In this document: piece after piece, positions 17,465 through 26,504 of the stretch | Numbering within the stretch: position 1 is the first letter of the stretch | Layout of the letters: each line of letters opens with the position of its first letter | Assembly (NCBI GenBank): GCA_965205595.1 | Contig: CBDBHI010000040.1 | Coordinates: forward strand, 36,677-100,676 | Direction: 5' to 3' | From: CATQHP01 sp965205595 | GTDB taxonomy: Bacteria > Acidobacteriota > Terriglobia > Bryobacterales > UBA6623 | Length of the DNA stretch: 64,000 nucleotides | Notes under the pieces: model-generated | Told to the model about the DNA's origin: nothing | The model's input: only the letters and a program-made list of their open reading frames with translations | Databases searched by the model: none | Program-made: the position numbers and the translations under genes

Positions 17465-18868
17465 TTACGCTTCGGGGCGCATATATACACCGCCGTAGGA
17501 GTCTCTCAACTCGTCGCATCGGCGGCGCATCTTGGCGAGAATTGACCCGTACTTGGGGTTCTCGACGTAGTTGATGAGTTGGTCGGGGTCATCTTTGAGA
17601 TCATGCAAGAACTCGTAGCCATGATCAAAGTAGCGGGCGTAGACATAGCGCTCGCCGCGAACGCCTTCGTACTTGGGGATCGCCTCGTTTTCCATTAAAT
17701 GCTCACAGAAGAAATCCGTCCGCCAATTGCTGACGCCTTTGCCGTGAACGTGGCCGAGCAGGCTGTGGCCCTGGAGTGAACTCGGCCGGTCGACCCCGGC
17801 CGCTTCGAGAAACGTCGGCGCAAGGTCGATGTTGAGCGCCATGTCCTCAACAACTCGGAATTCCAGCGGCTGACTGACGCGCGGGTCGTACACGATCAAG
17901 GGAACACGTAGCGACTGCTCAAAATGGTTCCACTTGCCGGCCATACCGCGGTCGCCCATCATGTAACCGTTGTCGCCTGTATAAACAATGATCGTGTTGT
18001 CGGCAACGCCCTTGCGCTCAAGCGCGCGCCGGACTCGGCCAACCACGTTGTCAACGCCGCTCAACATTCTGAAGTAGGCGCGCATGTTGGCGGTGTATTT
18101 TTCGGGTGTGTCCCAGCGCCAGTAGTAGCGCTGGCGATTCATCGAACTCTCGCCGAAAAAGTCGGGAAGCACATCTCGAAACTTGGGGTTCGAAAGCTTA
18201 GGCACTGGGATCTCGACATCTTCGTACATGCCGTCGACGGCTTTTGGCCAAGGGAAGTGTCCGATCGCGGGCCGCTTGTCACGGTCCTCGGCATGAGATG
18301 CATTGAAACTTACCGACAGGCAGAAGGGGCCGTCGCTGCTATCAATGAAGTTCTCCGCAAAGTCGCCCGAAAGTTCGCTCTCATGTCGCAGCGAACCGTC
18401 GGGTTGTTCGTGGAGATAAGGGTTGCGATTGATCGCTTTGAATTCGTCGAAATACTCGTCTTGGGATGGGCGGATGCCATATTTTCCGCAGAATCCGGTG
18501 CGATAACCGGCCTTCTTCAACTGAGCGGGGTAGCCGTTTGCGAGGTGTTCAACCGACACCGGCGGTTTGCCAAAGGTGTACCCATGGGTTCGCTCGACTA
18601 GTCCGGTGAAGATCGAAGCCCGACTCGCCGCGCAGATCGCAGTCGTCACGAAAGCGTTCGAAAAACGGACGCCGTCGCGCGCCAATGAATCGACATTCGG
18701 GGTCTTTACGATCGGGTGCCCCGCGCAGCCGAGGGTGTGGTTGCGCTGATCGTCGACTAGAAGGAAGAGAATATTCGGTCTTTTAGGATTATCCTGCGTG
18801 CCCGCAAAAGATGTCGTTAGAGCCGACGCTCCGAGCCCAACCATCACCTGTCGTCGTGTTAGTGCCAT
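17465..18868 (-). CDS. Tat-exported type I sulfatase
   Basis: 467 residues. The N-terminus has a twin-arginine signal, T-R-R-Q-V-M-V-G-L-G-A-S-A-L, with cleavage probably after A-G-T or nearby. The sulfatase domain opens with N-I-L-F-L-L-V-D-D-Q-R-N and contains the formylglycine motif I-C-A-A-S-R-A-S-I-F-T-G (C-x-A-S-R type), plus Y-T-G-D-N-G-Y-M-M-G-D-R-G. It would hydrolyse a sulfate ester, probably on a polysaccharide, in the periplasm. Tat export links it functionally to the tatA-tatC genes 8 kb away. First gene of a probable two-gene operon with the sulfatase at 16059. Confidence 0.92.
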   Translation of the reverse strand: MALTRRQVMVGLGASALTTSFAGTQDNPKRPNILFLLVDDQRNHTLGCAGHPIVKTPNVDSLARDGVRFSNAFVTTAICAASRASIFTGLVERTHGYTFGKPPVSVEHLANGYPAQLKKAGYRTGFCGKYGIRPSQDEYFDEFKAINRNPYLHEQPDGSLRHESELSGDFAENFIDSSDGPFCLSVSFNASHAEDRDKRPAIGHFPWPKAVDGMYEDVEIPVPKLSNPKFRDVLPDFFGESSMNRQRYYWRWDTPEKYTANMRAYFRMLSGVDNVVGRVRRALERKGVADNTIIVYTGDNGYMMGDRGMAGKWNHFEQSLRVPLIVYDPRVSQPLEFRVVEDMALNIDLAPTFLEAAGVDRPSSLQGHSLLGHVHGKGVSNWRTDFFCEHLMENEAIPKYEGVRGERYVYARYFDHGYEFLHDLKDDPDQLINYVENPKYGSILAKMRRRCDELRDSYGGVYMRPEA

Positions 18869-19052
18869 TGCGTCACCAGACTAGCAGGCTGAGTAGCGTC
18901 GATCGAGGTGCTCCGCCCGCTGACATTTTTATCGACTCTTTACGCCTTAATGGCCCGGAAAGGAGTTGTCCGATGATAGCCTCAAACTTCGCCGGTAGAG
19001 CGCCCGTTCCAGGCAAATTCCGACGAATGCTGGAAACATAGGAGTCGAAATT

Positions 19053-19340
19053 ATGACAGAACCAGGCATTTCGAACGCAGCACTTGATGGCTTGCTCAAA
19101 GAACTTCACGGCAAGCGCGAATGGTTGGATACGATGATCGAGGGTCTTGAGAATTCGATGAATTCCCCGCAGCACAAATTGATCAATATGGCGGTGGAAT
19201 CATTCACCGCACAAGGCGACAAACTTCCAATCGTCGACCTCGGCGAGAGTCGGCAACACGAGTTGCAGGCGCTTGCGAGTGCCGCGGCCAAGTCCAAGCG
19301 CGGTCGACCGCGCGGCCCCGGAGCCGCCGCTGGTCAGTGA
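19053..19340 (+). CDS. Small hypothetical protein with AT-hook-like tail
   Basis: 95 residues, preceded by a good TAGGAGTC ribosome-binding site 7 nt before the ATG. The body is a predicted helical protein (residues ~5-75) with no family I recognise. The C-terminus ends K-S-K-R-G-R-P-R-G-P-G, matching the R-G-R-P core of an AT-hook, so minor-groove DNA binding is possible. Divergent from the sulfatase operon, leaving ~185 bp for promoters. Function unknown. Confidence 0.6.
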   Translation: MTEPGISNAALDGLLKELHGKREWLDTMIEGLENSMNSPQHKLINMAVESFTAQGDKLPIVDLGESRQHELQALASAAAKSKRGRPRGPGAAAGQ

Positions 19341-19439
19341 ACCTACGGATCAGGCCAAGCAAGCGGGTCTAACGCTAGCTCCTGATGAGCTAGGTGTCAA
19401 GTGCTGGCGCTTGGCGAGCTAAACGCTGCCGCAAGCGCG

Positions 19440-20348
19440 CTATTCAGTCGATCCGCCGGAACCGCGCGGGGCCTGTTTGGGTGTTGCTAAGTAGCCGGCG
19501 ATAACGTCTTTCTCGATCTTATTGATGACTAACTCGTACGGGATGCGCGATCCCATAACGTAAAACTGCACCGGCTCAAGTAGAGTCTTGCGGCGTTTTT
19601 CGATTTTCTTGTCGTCGGCCCAAAGTTCAATAGAGAATCGATTTCTCTTCATGTCCGAGCCGGTCAGTCTGATCCGAATTGGTCCGACCTTCTGGGGCTG
19701 CTTGGTTTTGCCCATATCGAACTCATAGTAGTCTCGGTCGCCCAAGGCGCGTAACGCGGCAAGCTCGCCACCATTTGTCGCAATCAAGCCGCTTTGGACA
19801 CCGAGATCGCCTCGAACGCTCGTCAGCTCCGCAATGGTCTTCTCCAACTCTGCCTTTGTACTGTCAACCTCTTTTTTGACGTCAGTAACGCGGCCATCAA
19901 GCGACCCGACTTTGGACTCGGTGTCGGCTTCGAATTCCTCCAGCCGTCCACCCACGGCAGCGATTCTTGCCTGGTGCTCCGCCGACGATTCGTCGAGCCG
20001 TTTCTCCAGACTATTCGTGCGGCCCAGCACGTGGCTCTCGGCCTGACGGGCGCGTTGATCAAGTTCTTTTTCGGCCGCAGCGACTAGGTTTTTCACCTCG
20101 CCGACTTTCGAGTCGAGCTGACTAGACGTTCGCTCGACGCTACCATCGAGCATTGCGAGTCTCTCGTCGACTATAACGAGTCTTTCGGCGACCTCGCCGC
20201 GCAACCCGCGTATCTCAAGAAACGAATAGACATTTGCGCCGACGAGTAGTGCGATCGCCACTAACAAGATGATTGCGATGGGTGGTACAGCACCCTCACC
20301 GGCGTTTCCCGGCAACCTTTGACCCGTTCGCGAGACTTTTTTTAGCAC
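19440..20348 (-). CDS. Membrane-anchored coiled-coil protein of unknown function
   Basis: 302 residues from a GTG start preceded by GGTAGG with 7-nt spacing; an upstream ATG in frame (20399) lacks such a site. One transmembrane helix (about residues 22-41, I-A-I-I-L-L-V-A-I-A-L-L-V-G) is followed by ~150 residues of Glu/Lys/Leu-rich coiled coil and a compact C-terminal domain (about 215-290) rich in alternating hydrophobic residues: D-Y-Y-E-F-D-M-G-K and V-G-P-I-R-I-R-L. It is probably inner-membrane anchored with the rod in the periplasm. No family recognised. Confidence 0.7.
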   Translation of the reverse strand: MLKKVSRTGQRLPGNAGEGAVPPIAIILLVAIALLVGANVYSFLEIRGLRGEVAERLVIVDERLAMLDGSVERTSSQLDSKVGEVKNLVAAAEKELDQRARQAESHVLGRTNSLEKRLDESSAEHQARIAAVGGRLEEFEADTESKVGSLDGRVTDVKKEVDSTKAELEKTIAELTSVRGDLGVQSGLIATNGGELAALRALGDRDYYEFDMGKTKQPQKVGPIRIRLTGSDMKRNRFSIELWADDKKIEKRRKTLLEPVQFYVMGSRIPYELVINKIEKDVIAGYLATPKQAPRGSGGSTE

Positions 20349-20508
20349 AGCTAACCTACCTCTTAAGTTTCGATGACGATATATCAATAACTCTATCATC
20401 TATGGACGAGGTAACCTCCCCCGCCGGTTTCACATAGAAGCAGAAAAATACTTTCTCAGGCGGGTTCGTTTTGAGTGTTAAGCCCGCCGATGGTACTCTG
20501 GTGCCTCT

Positions 20509-21468
20509 ATGTCTCGCCCAAGAGTTGTAATTCCTGATGACTACCCGGCGGTAATGGGCCCAAGCGTTGCTTATCAGTCACTTACGGACCGCGCGGAGGT
20601 CAGCTACCACGACAATCTGCCGCCTTCTGCCGATGTCCTGCTCGATCGCGTCCGCGACGCCCGCTACGTCATCAATATACGCTCGTCAATCGACTTTACT
20701 GATGAGGTATTGTCAAGCTGCCCGAACCTCAAAGTCTTGTCTTTATGGGGGACAGGTACCGACCACGTCGATCTCGCGGCGGCGGCTCGACTTGGCATAG
20801 CCGTCACCAATACCCCGGCCGTGTCCGCCAAGGCAATGGCCGAACACACTCTTGCCTTGATGCTCGCAGTCGCGCGCGACATCCCGCGCATCGACGCCAA
20901 GACTAAGAAAGGGGCGTGGCCGCGCGGCTTCGTGACGCAGCTCAACGGCAAGACACTTGGCATCATCGGTCTCGGTGCAATCGGCCTGCAGACGGCTCGG
21001 ATAGCGCGGGGAATCGGCATGAACGTGGTCGCTTGGACGATGAATCCCGCCGGCAAGCCGCTCGAAGAGATTGGAATTCGCCTTGTCGAGCTTGATGAGC
21101 TGTACCGCGAAAGTGACGTTGTTAGCGTTCACCTGAGACAGTCAGCCGATACCCTCGGATTCATCGGAAAGGCTCAATTTGATCTGATGAAATCGACAGC
21201 GATTTTAGTCAATACGGCCCGCGGACCGATTGTCGACGAAACGGCACTCGTTGATGCATTGCGCGCAAAGACCATTAGAGGAGCCGGTCTAGATGTCTAC
21301 GACGTTGAACCGCTGCCGGAAAACCACCCGTTAGCGGCACTTCCGAACGTCGTAATGACGCCGCACTCTGGAGGCGTGACTACCGAGGCTCTGGAGGCCG
21401 GCTTGCAGCTAGCGATCGACAACGTGTTTTGGGCGATCGACGGAAAAGTGCCTAACCGAGTCGCCTGA
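20509..21468 (+). CDS. D-isomer-specific 2-hydroxyacid dehydrogenase
   Basis: 319 residues, standard length. Nucleotide-binding motif G-I-I-G-L-G-A-I-G-L-Q-T-A, catalytic Arg in V-N-T-A-R-G-P-I-V-D-E, Glu in G-L-D-V-Y-D-V-E-P-L-P and His in M-T-P-H-S-G-G. It interconverts a 2-oxoacid and a D-2-hydroxyacid with NAD(P)H in the cytoplasm (glyoxylate, hydroxypyruvate, phosphoglycerate or similar; substrate not resolvable). It shares direction with the flavoprotein gene at 21588, 119 bp away. Confidence 0.93.
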   Translation: MSRPRVVIPDDYPAVMGPSVAYQSLTDRAEVSYHDNLPPSADVLLDRVRDARYVINIRSSIDFTDEVLSSCPNLKVLSLWGTGTDHVDLAAAARLGIAVTNTPAVSAKAMAEHTLALMLAVARDIPRIDAKTKKGAWPRGFVTQLNGKTLGIIGLGAIGLQTARIARGIGMNVVAWTMNPAGKPLEEIGIRLVELDELYRESDVVSVHLRQSADTLGFIGKAQFDLMKSTAILVNTARGPIVDETALVDALRAKTIRGAGLDVYDVEPLPENHPLAALPNVVMTPHSGGVTTEALEAGLQLAIDNVFWAIDGKVPNRVA

Positions 21469-21587
21469 TCGCGTGAGGTCCGCGCCGCCACGCCTGACGG
21501 TCACGGAATTCATCGCTCCAATCATGGCAAACGTCTCGGGCATTTGGGTGTTGCGTCTCGGGCTTTCGTCGCGCCTACGATTAAGTG

Positions 21588-22724
21588 ATGCCGCCTGAGC
21601 AGACGCATGCGGAATCGCCGTCGGCGCTCGCCCGTCGGCTGCGCCCAGGCATTGTCGTGGCCGCTGAGACCATCGATCGTGAACGCGCGCTTCCGACCGA
21701 TCTGGTCGAAGAACTTGCCCGCGCCGGATTCTTCCGCTTGCTTGCCCCTGCGTCTGTTGGTGGCGGAGAGATTGACCTCGTTGAGTTCCTGGCGGCCGTT
21801 CTCGAACTCGCGCGAGCTGATGCCAGCACCGCTTGGTGTGTCGCTCAGGCGGCGGTGTTCGCGACGCACGCCGGCTCGATGCCCGAGGCGCTGGCGAGAG
21901 AGGTGCTCGGCGAACCAACCGCGATTATTGCGAACGGTCCGCTGGCACGCGCGGAAGTGCAGCCGGCCGACGGCGGCTACCGCCTGAGCGGCCGCTGGAA
22001 TTTCAGCAGCGGCAGCCGTCACTCGACTTGGTTTACTGCTATCGCGCCGCTCGATGGAGACGACGAGATCCGCATGTTTTTATTGCCCAAATCGGACGTC
22101 GAGCTGATTGACGTCTGGCAGGTCAACGGTCTTCGCGGGACCGGCAGTTTTAGCTTCGAGGCGGTCGACGCATTTGTGCCTGCCTCACGCATCTGGGACC
22201 CGAAAACTGCTCCTCGAGAGCCTGGGCCACTCTACGTCATTCCTCAGGTATTGCTGTTCGCCGCAAGCTTCGCCTCGGTTGCACTTGGCGTTTCGCGCAC
22301 GGCTCTTAACGATGCGATTGAGTTTGCCGGCGGCAATCGAGCGCGGCTTGAGCGAGATTTACGGCGGGATAAGCCCGTTGTCTGGAGAGATGTCGGCCGG
22401 GCCGAGGCAATTTGGGGTTCGGCTCGAGCGTTCTTAAACGAAGCAGTCGGCGAGCTTTGGTCCGGAGCCCAGCGCTCGCGGTCGCTCACCGTCGACCAGA
22501 GAATCCGGCTCCGTCTGGCGAGCACGCACGCGACCCGGTTGGCCGCTGACGTAACAGATATTGCCTACGAGATTTGCGGATCGAACGCGGTGTTCGAGGC
22601 TAACCCCGTCCAGCGCCGGTTTCAAGATGTCCACGCCATTACTCAGCAGATTCAAGCGCGGCTCGCTCACTACGACACAGCGGGACAGTACTACTTAGGC
22701 CTCGAGCCCAATGGCTTGTTTTAA
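21588..22724 (+). CDS. Acyl-CoA dehydrogenase-fold flavin oxidoreductase/monooxygenase
   Basis: 378 residues. N-terminal helical domain with L-x-x-A-G-F-F-R-L-L-A-P-x-x-x-G-G, middle beta-domain G-R-W-N-F-S-S-G-S-R-H-S-T-W and G-L-R-G-T-G-S-F-S-F, C-terminal helical domain with the D-V-H-A-I-T-Q-Q end. W-N-x-x-S-G and the absence of the classical acyl-CoA-dehydrogenase glutamate context suggest the group D flavin monooxygenase branch (HsaA/DszC-like), which needs a partner flavin reductase. ATG at 21588 preferred over the adjoining GTG. Its stop overlaps the convergent luciferase-like gene by 4 bp, an interesting pairing of two flavin-dependent enzymes. Confidence 0.85.
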   Translation: MPPEQTHAESPSALARRLRPGIVVAAETIDRERALPTDLVEELARAGFFRLLAPASVGGGEIDLVEFLAAVLELARADASTAWCVAQAAVFATHAGSMPEALAREVLGEPTAIIANGPLARAEVQPADGGYRLSGRWNFSSGSRHSTWFTAIAPLDGDDEIRMFLLPKSDVELIDVWQVNGLRGTGSFSFEAVDAFVPASRIWDPKTAPREPGPLYVIPQVLLFAASFASVALGVSRTALNDAIEFAGGNRARLERDLRRDKPVVWRDVGRAEAIWGSARAFLNEAVGELWSGAQRSRSLTVDQRIRLRLASTHATRLAADVTDIAYEICGSNAVFEANPVQRRFQDVHAITQQIQARLAHYDTAGQYYLGLEPNGLF

Positions 22725-23713
22725 GTCGAAAACTCGCGCGCGATCAACTCATACGAGTGAACCCGATCTTCGAATGACGGCGTAATCGTCAGAATCACCA
22801 CCTCGTCGGCATTAGTCGCGTCGACCAACTGGTCAATCTCCGCTTTGACTTCAGCGGGGCTTCCGATGATTTGCCTCGACCGCTTGGTGCGCATTCCCTC
22901 GAGCTGCTCATCGCTGAACTCGTAAGCGGCGGCTTCTTCGAGGGTCGGCATCGGTCCTCGGATTCCACGGTCGCGGCGAATCCGTTGCAGTTGGCGCATG
23001 CGGCGAAATAGATCGACACGGTCGGGATCTTCGTGAGCGATCGCGAATACACAAACCGATGAATAGGGCTCTTTAAGATGCTCCGGTTGGAACTCGCGAC
23101 GATAGGCTTGCATCACTTCGATTGCCGGTCTGGGTTCGATGAAGTGCGCAAACGAGAGCGGTAAACCAATGTGGGCGGCGTACATCGCGCTATCCATACT
23201 CGATGCGAGCACCCAAACCTCTGGAAAAGTCGACGTTTTCGGCGTCGCCTCAATACTTTGGAGGCTCTCGGTTAGCGGTGTCGTCTCCGTGACCCAGGCC
23301 AGCATGTCTTTGACTTTCGCCGGGTAGTATTCGATGCCCAGACGGTTGCCGTACGCCAGCGCTCGCGCCGTGAGGCCGTCGCTACCAGGTGCGCGTCCGA
23401 CACCGAGATCGATGCGGCCCGGGTACATCAGCTCGAGCATCTTGAAATTCTCAGCGACTTTGAACGGCGAGTAGTGCGATAGCATCACGCCTCCGGAACC
23501 GACCCGAATGCGCTTGGTCTCGTGCGCGACGCGCCCAATCAAGATTTCCGGCGCCGAGCAGGCGAGCGCGCTCGTCGCGTGGTGTTCGGCCAACCAGTAG
23601 CGATGAAACCCAAGTTCGTCACAACGCTTGGCGAGAGCAATCGTGTGCTGCACGGCATCGAGCGCCGTTTCGCCGTGTGCGATGGGGGACTGATCAAGTG
23701 CGCTGAGTTTCAT
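22721..23713 (-). CDS. LLM-class (luciferase-like) flavin-dependent oxidoreductase
   Basis: 330 residues. Begins L-S-A-L-D-Q-S-P-I and has R-Y-W-L-A-E-H-H-A, S-x-A-P-E-I-L-I-G, V-G-S-G-G-V-M-L-S-H-Y-S-P and R-I-D-L-G-V-G-R-A-P-G-S-D, all typical of the alkanal-monooxygenase-like group 1 family (YhbW-like). Probably reduces or oxygenates an unknown substrate with FMNH2 or F420. Convergent and overlapping by 4 bp with the flavoprotein gene. Confidence 0.92.
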   Translation of the reverse strand: MKLSALDQSPIAHGETALDAVQHTIALAKRCDELGFHRYWLAEHHATSALACSAPEILIGRVAHETKRIRVGSGGVMLSHYSPFKVAENFKMLELMYPGRIDLGVGRAPGSDGLTARALAYGNRLGIEYYPAKVKDMLAWVTETTPLTESLQSIEATPKTSTFPEVWVLASSMDSAMYAAHIGLPLSFAHFIEPRPAIEVMQAYRREFQPEHLKEPYSSVCVFAIAHEDPDRVDLFRRMRQLQRIRRDRGIRGPMPTLEEAAAYEFSDEQLEGMRTKRSRQIIGSPAEVKAEIDQLVDATNADEVVILTITPSFEDRVHSYELIAREFST

Positions 23714-23849
23714 TGTTCAACTGGCCGGCGGCTCAATATCCACTAAGGCCGCTGGCGTTCGAGCGAGCTCGCGGCCCACGACTGAAGTAGCCGCCTAAAT
23801 GATGGTCGCTGGAGTGGTTAAAATTGGGTTTGTTTCATTGATTGCAGTA

Positions 23850-24085
23850 ACAGGTTAGCCCGGCCACCGCCCTCCGTGGTTGGGCGGATCATTCCTGGGA
23901 GAAACTTGAGATATTAGAACGGCAACGTTGAGCTTCGCAGTACCGAGCCGCGCCGCAGTGCGGTGCGGTGCACACGTCGCAGAGAGGACCGCACCGCGAG
24001 GCGGCGCGGCTCGGTACTGCGGAAAGTTTCGTCCAACAAGCAGCTCGTGTTGGCAGCTCGAAATATCAAGGTTCGGATCAGAATA
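23850..24085 (-). repeat. Structured palindromic repeat, copy 3
   Basis: Third copy, inverted relative to the others. Read on the minus strand it shares CGAGCTGCCAACACGAGCTG with copy 1, followed by GTTGGACGAAAC, the GTACCGAGCCGCGCCGCC hairpin, and ATCTCAAGTTTCTCCC and GATCCGCCCAACCACGG. It occupies the central half of the 512-bp gap between the luciferase-like gene and the kinase. The rest of the gap shows an AT-rich stretch near 24095-24125 and no gene. Confidence 0.75.
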
Positions 24086-24225
24086 GAACTGTAACATGTT
24101 GATTTATTTATTAGTTACAAGAGTTACAAACATCAGCACATCGCGTTCGTTTCGCCGCTTTCTTTGAGCCGGATATCTTGGCGTCCCGGTTCGTAATTCC
24201 TCTTGCGGATCCGTGATCACCCGTG

Positions 24226-24822
24226 TCAAGCGCTGACCAATTCGAGATTGAGAATTCGCCGTACATGCTCTTGCGGCGGCGTTGTGCCCCCCACAATGTA
24301 GTCGGCGTGTTCACGAGTTGGTGAGGTGTATTGGCGAAACATTGGCAGCGTGTGGCGCTCCCATTGGAGCGTCACAGACTCGGGCGTGTGGCCACGCTCG
24401 GCGACGTCGCGGTAGGTTCGCCGGTCGAGGCACACTTCGTCGGACGTGTCGACAAAAACAGCTAGATCGAGTAAACGGCGGATCTGCGGATGCCACAGGC
24501 TGAAAATGCCTTCGAGGATAGTTGATTCCGACGGGCCGACCTGCTCGATCTCGGAGCGGCGGGTGTGAGTCTTGAAGTCGTAGTGCGGGACGCCGGCCGA
24601 GCCACCCGTTTTCAGCCTCGTCAAGTGTTCAAGCAGAGTTTCCCAGTCCACGGCGTCGGGATGATCGAAGTTGACCTCGGTTCGCTCCGGGGGTGAAAGG
24701 TGCGAGAGGTCGCGATAGTACGAGTCCGTTGAGACCAAAGCGGCCGCCGGCAGATCTGCGACGAAGGCCTCCGCAAGTGTTGTCTTGCCCGAGCCAGAAG
24801 CGCCCGCGATCGCGATCATCAT
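24226..24822 (-). CDS. udk: Uridine kinase-like P-loop kinase
   Basis: 198 residues. Walker A G-A-S-G-S-G-K-T-T-L (about residues 7-16), then S-T-D-S-Y-Y-R-D-L, N-F-D-H-P-D-A-V-D, P-H-Y-D-F-K-T-H-T-R and I-L-E-G-I-F-S-L, the standard uridine kinase/phosphoribulokinase signature series. It would phosphorylate uridine or cytidine with ATP or GTP. The ATG overlaps the stop of the upstream cyanophycinase-like gene (ATGA), so it was translationally coupled to a gene that has now lost its own start. Confidence 0.9.
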   Translation of the reverse strand: MMIAIAGASGSGKTTLAEAFVADLPAAALVSTDSYYRDLSHLSPPERTEVNFDHPDAVDWETLLEHLTRLKTGGSAGVPHYDFKTHTRRSEIEQVGPSESTILEGIFSLWHPQIRRLLDLAVFVDTSDEVCLDRRTYRDVAERGHTPESVTLQWERHTLPMFRQYTSPTREHADYIVGGTTPPQEHVRRILNLELVSA

Positions 24823-25355
24823 GGCCGCGTAACTACCCTTTCGAGGGGAACGAGTTCCATGCTTTCACGCAACGGCTGTCGCGTCGCAAGATCGTAGTGA
24901 TCGCCCGGCGCCAGAAAGTAAAACTCGCCGCCCGTGTCGATTGCTCGCTTCGAATCGTAGATCGCAACGTAACTTTGGCCGATTACCTCGAACTTGCTGC
25001 CTTTGACGACGATGGCGGTGTCTTCGTCGATACCGATTCCGAGCAGGTGCGGCTTTGCCCGGATCACTTCGAGTAGGTCGTGCTGACGATTGCGCCGCAG
25101 TAGATGTTGGTCAATAGCGACGTTCGTGAGAAAGCCAAAGCCCTCTTCGTGATCACCCATCATGATGGTGTTGGTCTTGGTATCGCCGCGCGCAAGATAT
25201 GCACCTTGGATGGTCGCACCGGCCGAACTGCCTCCGACAACACCGCCTCGGGCGAGCAGACTTTGCAGTTCTTCGTGAACCTTGGTGTTCAAGTAAGAGT
25301 CCGCAAGACGCCACTGGCGTCCACCGGGGAACCAAACGGCACGCGCTTTGCGGAT
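24819..25355 (-). pseudogene. Cyanophycinase-like peptidase S51, 5' truncated by IS21
   Basis: About 178 residues remain of a family usually ~270 long. Retained: W-F-P-G-G-R-Q-W-R-L, the nucleophile elbow G-G-S-S-A-G-A-T-I-Q-G, and I-D-Q-H-L-L-R-R-N-R-Q-H. The N-terminal part is cut off by IS21 copy B at 25356, so any translation would begin inside IS sequence. The family hydrolyses cyanophycin or related beta-Asp-Arg/isoaspartyl peptides. The missing N-terminal sequence was not found on the other side of the IS, suggesting a deletion or rearrangement rather than simple insertion. Confidence 0.82.
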
Positions 25356-25524
25356 TGTCAAGGGCGGAGTAAATTTGGACCACTTCGGCGGAGCAAAAGT
25401 AGACCAGTTGGTGAAGGGGTAGCGGTTTTCGTGGGACGGCTGGAACGGAGCCTGCGGTCGCCCTTTAGGGCGGCCCAGGCGTAGTGGAGGCCGTCCCACG
25501 AAAACCGGGCGAGTGGCCGGTGGG

Positions 25525-26286
25525 TCAGCCCAAAGAGTGAGCCCGCTTCTTCTTGCTCTGGATCAGACGGAAGCTTTCGCCGTTCAGCTCTAGAATATGA
25601 ACGTGGTGCGTGAGGCGATCGAGCAGGGCGCCGGTCAGCCGCTCGGAGCCGAAGACCTCCGTCCATTCGTTAAACGGCAGATTCGAGGTGACCAGCGTCG
25701 AGCCCTGTTCGTAGCGCTGGGAAAACACTTCGAACAATAACTCCGCTCCGGTCTTCGATAGCGGCACGTAGCCCAGTTCATCGACGATCAGCAGATCCTG
25801 CTTGGCCAACTGCTTTTGACATCGCAGCAAGCGCCGTTCATCTCGGGCTTCGAGCAGCTCATTGACCAGTGCCGCCGCTGTTGTGAAGCGTGTTCGATAG
25901 CCGCGCTGACAAGCCGCCAGTCCCAACGCCAAGCCGATGTGCGTTTTGCCCGTGCCGGAATTACCCAGTGCCGGCACGTTTTCGCGGCGGTCGATAAACT
26001 CACAGCGCGCCAGTTCCAGCACCAGCTTCTTGTTCAACGCCGGCAAGGACGGGAAGTCGAAAGTGTCCAGACTCTTGGTCACGGGAAACTTCGCGGCCTT
26101 GCTGCGGCGCTCGGTGGCCCGCTGTTCACGGTCGAGCAGTTCCAGCTCGCAGAGTTGTTGCAGGAAGCTCCTCGAATCCAAGCTCTCGGCGGCGCATTGC
26201 CGCGCCAGTTTGTCGTACTCGCGCAGGAAGGTTGGCAGCCGCAACGCTTTCAAATGCGCTTCGAGCAGAAGTTTCGACCTCGCCAT
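25525..26286 (-). CDS. istB: IS21 helper ATPase IstB (copy B)
   Basis: 253 residues, identical as far as read to the protein at 12294: Walker A G-N-S-G-T-G-K-T-H, Walker B L-L-I-V-D-E-L-G-Y, same AAGGAGGGGGGT ribosome-binding site. Intact. Confidence 0.94.
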   Translation of the reverse strand: MARSKLLLEAHLKALRLPTFLREYDKLARQCAAESLDSRSFLQQLCELELLDREQRATERRSKAAKFPVTKSLDTFDFPSLPALNKKLVLELARCEFIDRRENVPALGNSGTGKTHIGLALGLAACQRGYRTRFTTAAALVNELLEARDERRLLRCQKQLAKQDLLIVDELGYVPLSKTGAELLFEVFSQRYEQGSTLVTSNLPFNEWTEVFGSERLTGALLDRLTHHVHILELNGESFRLIQSKKKRAHSLG

Positions 26287-26504
26287 TACCCCCCTCCTTG
26301 TGCCGGCAGTGCCAAATAGTCCGCAGCGGAGGTTTGCTCCACCTGGGCTGCCGGCAGGTGCGGATACTTCGTCAAGTCCAAGCGCGGCGGCCGTTGCTCG
26401 ATGCGGCACAGCACTAAGTGCCTGACTGCATCCAAGCCAATCGCTCCCAACTCGCAGGCTTGGCGCACCGCCGCGGCAACGTGCTCGAATCGGAAGTCCT
26501 CCAG

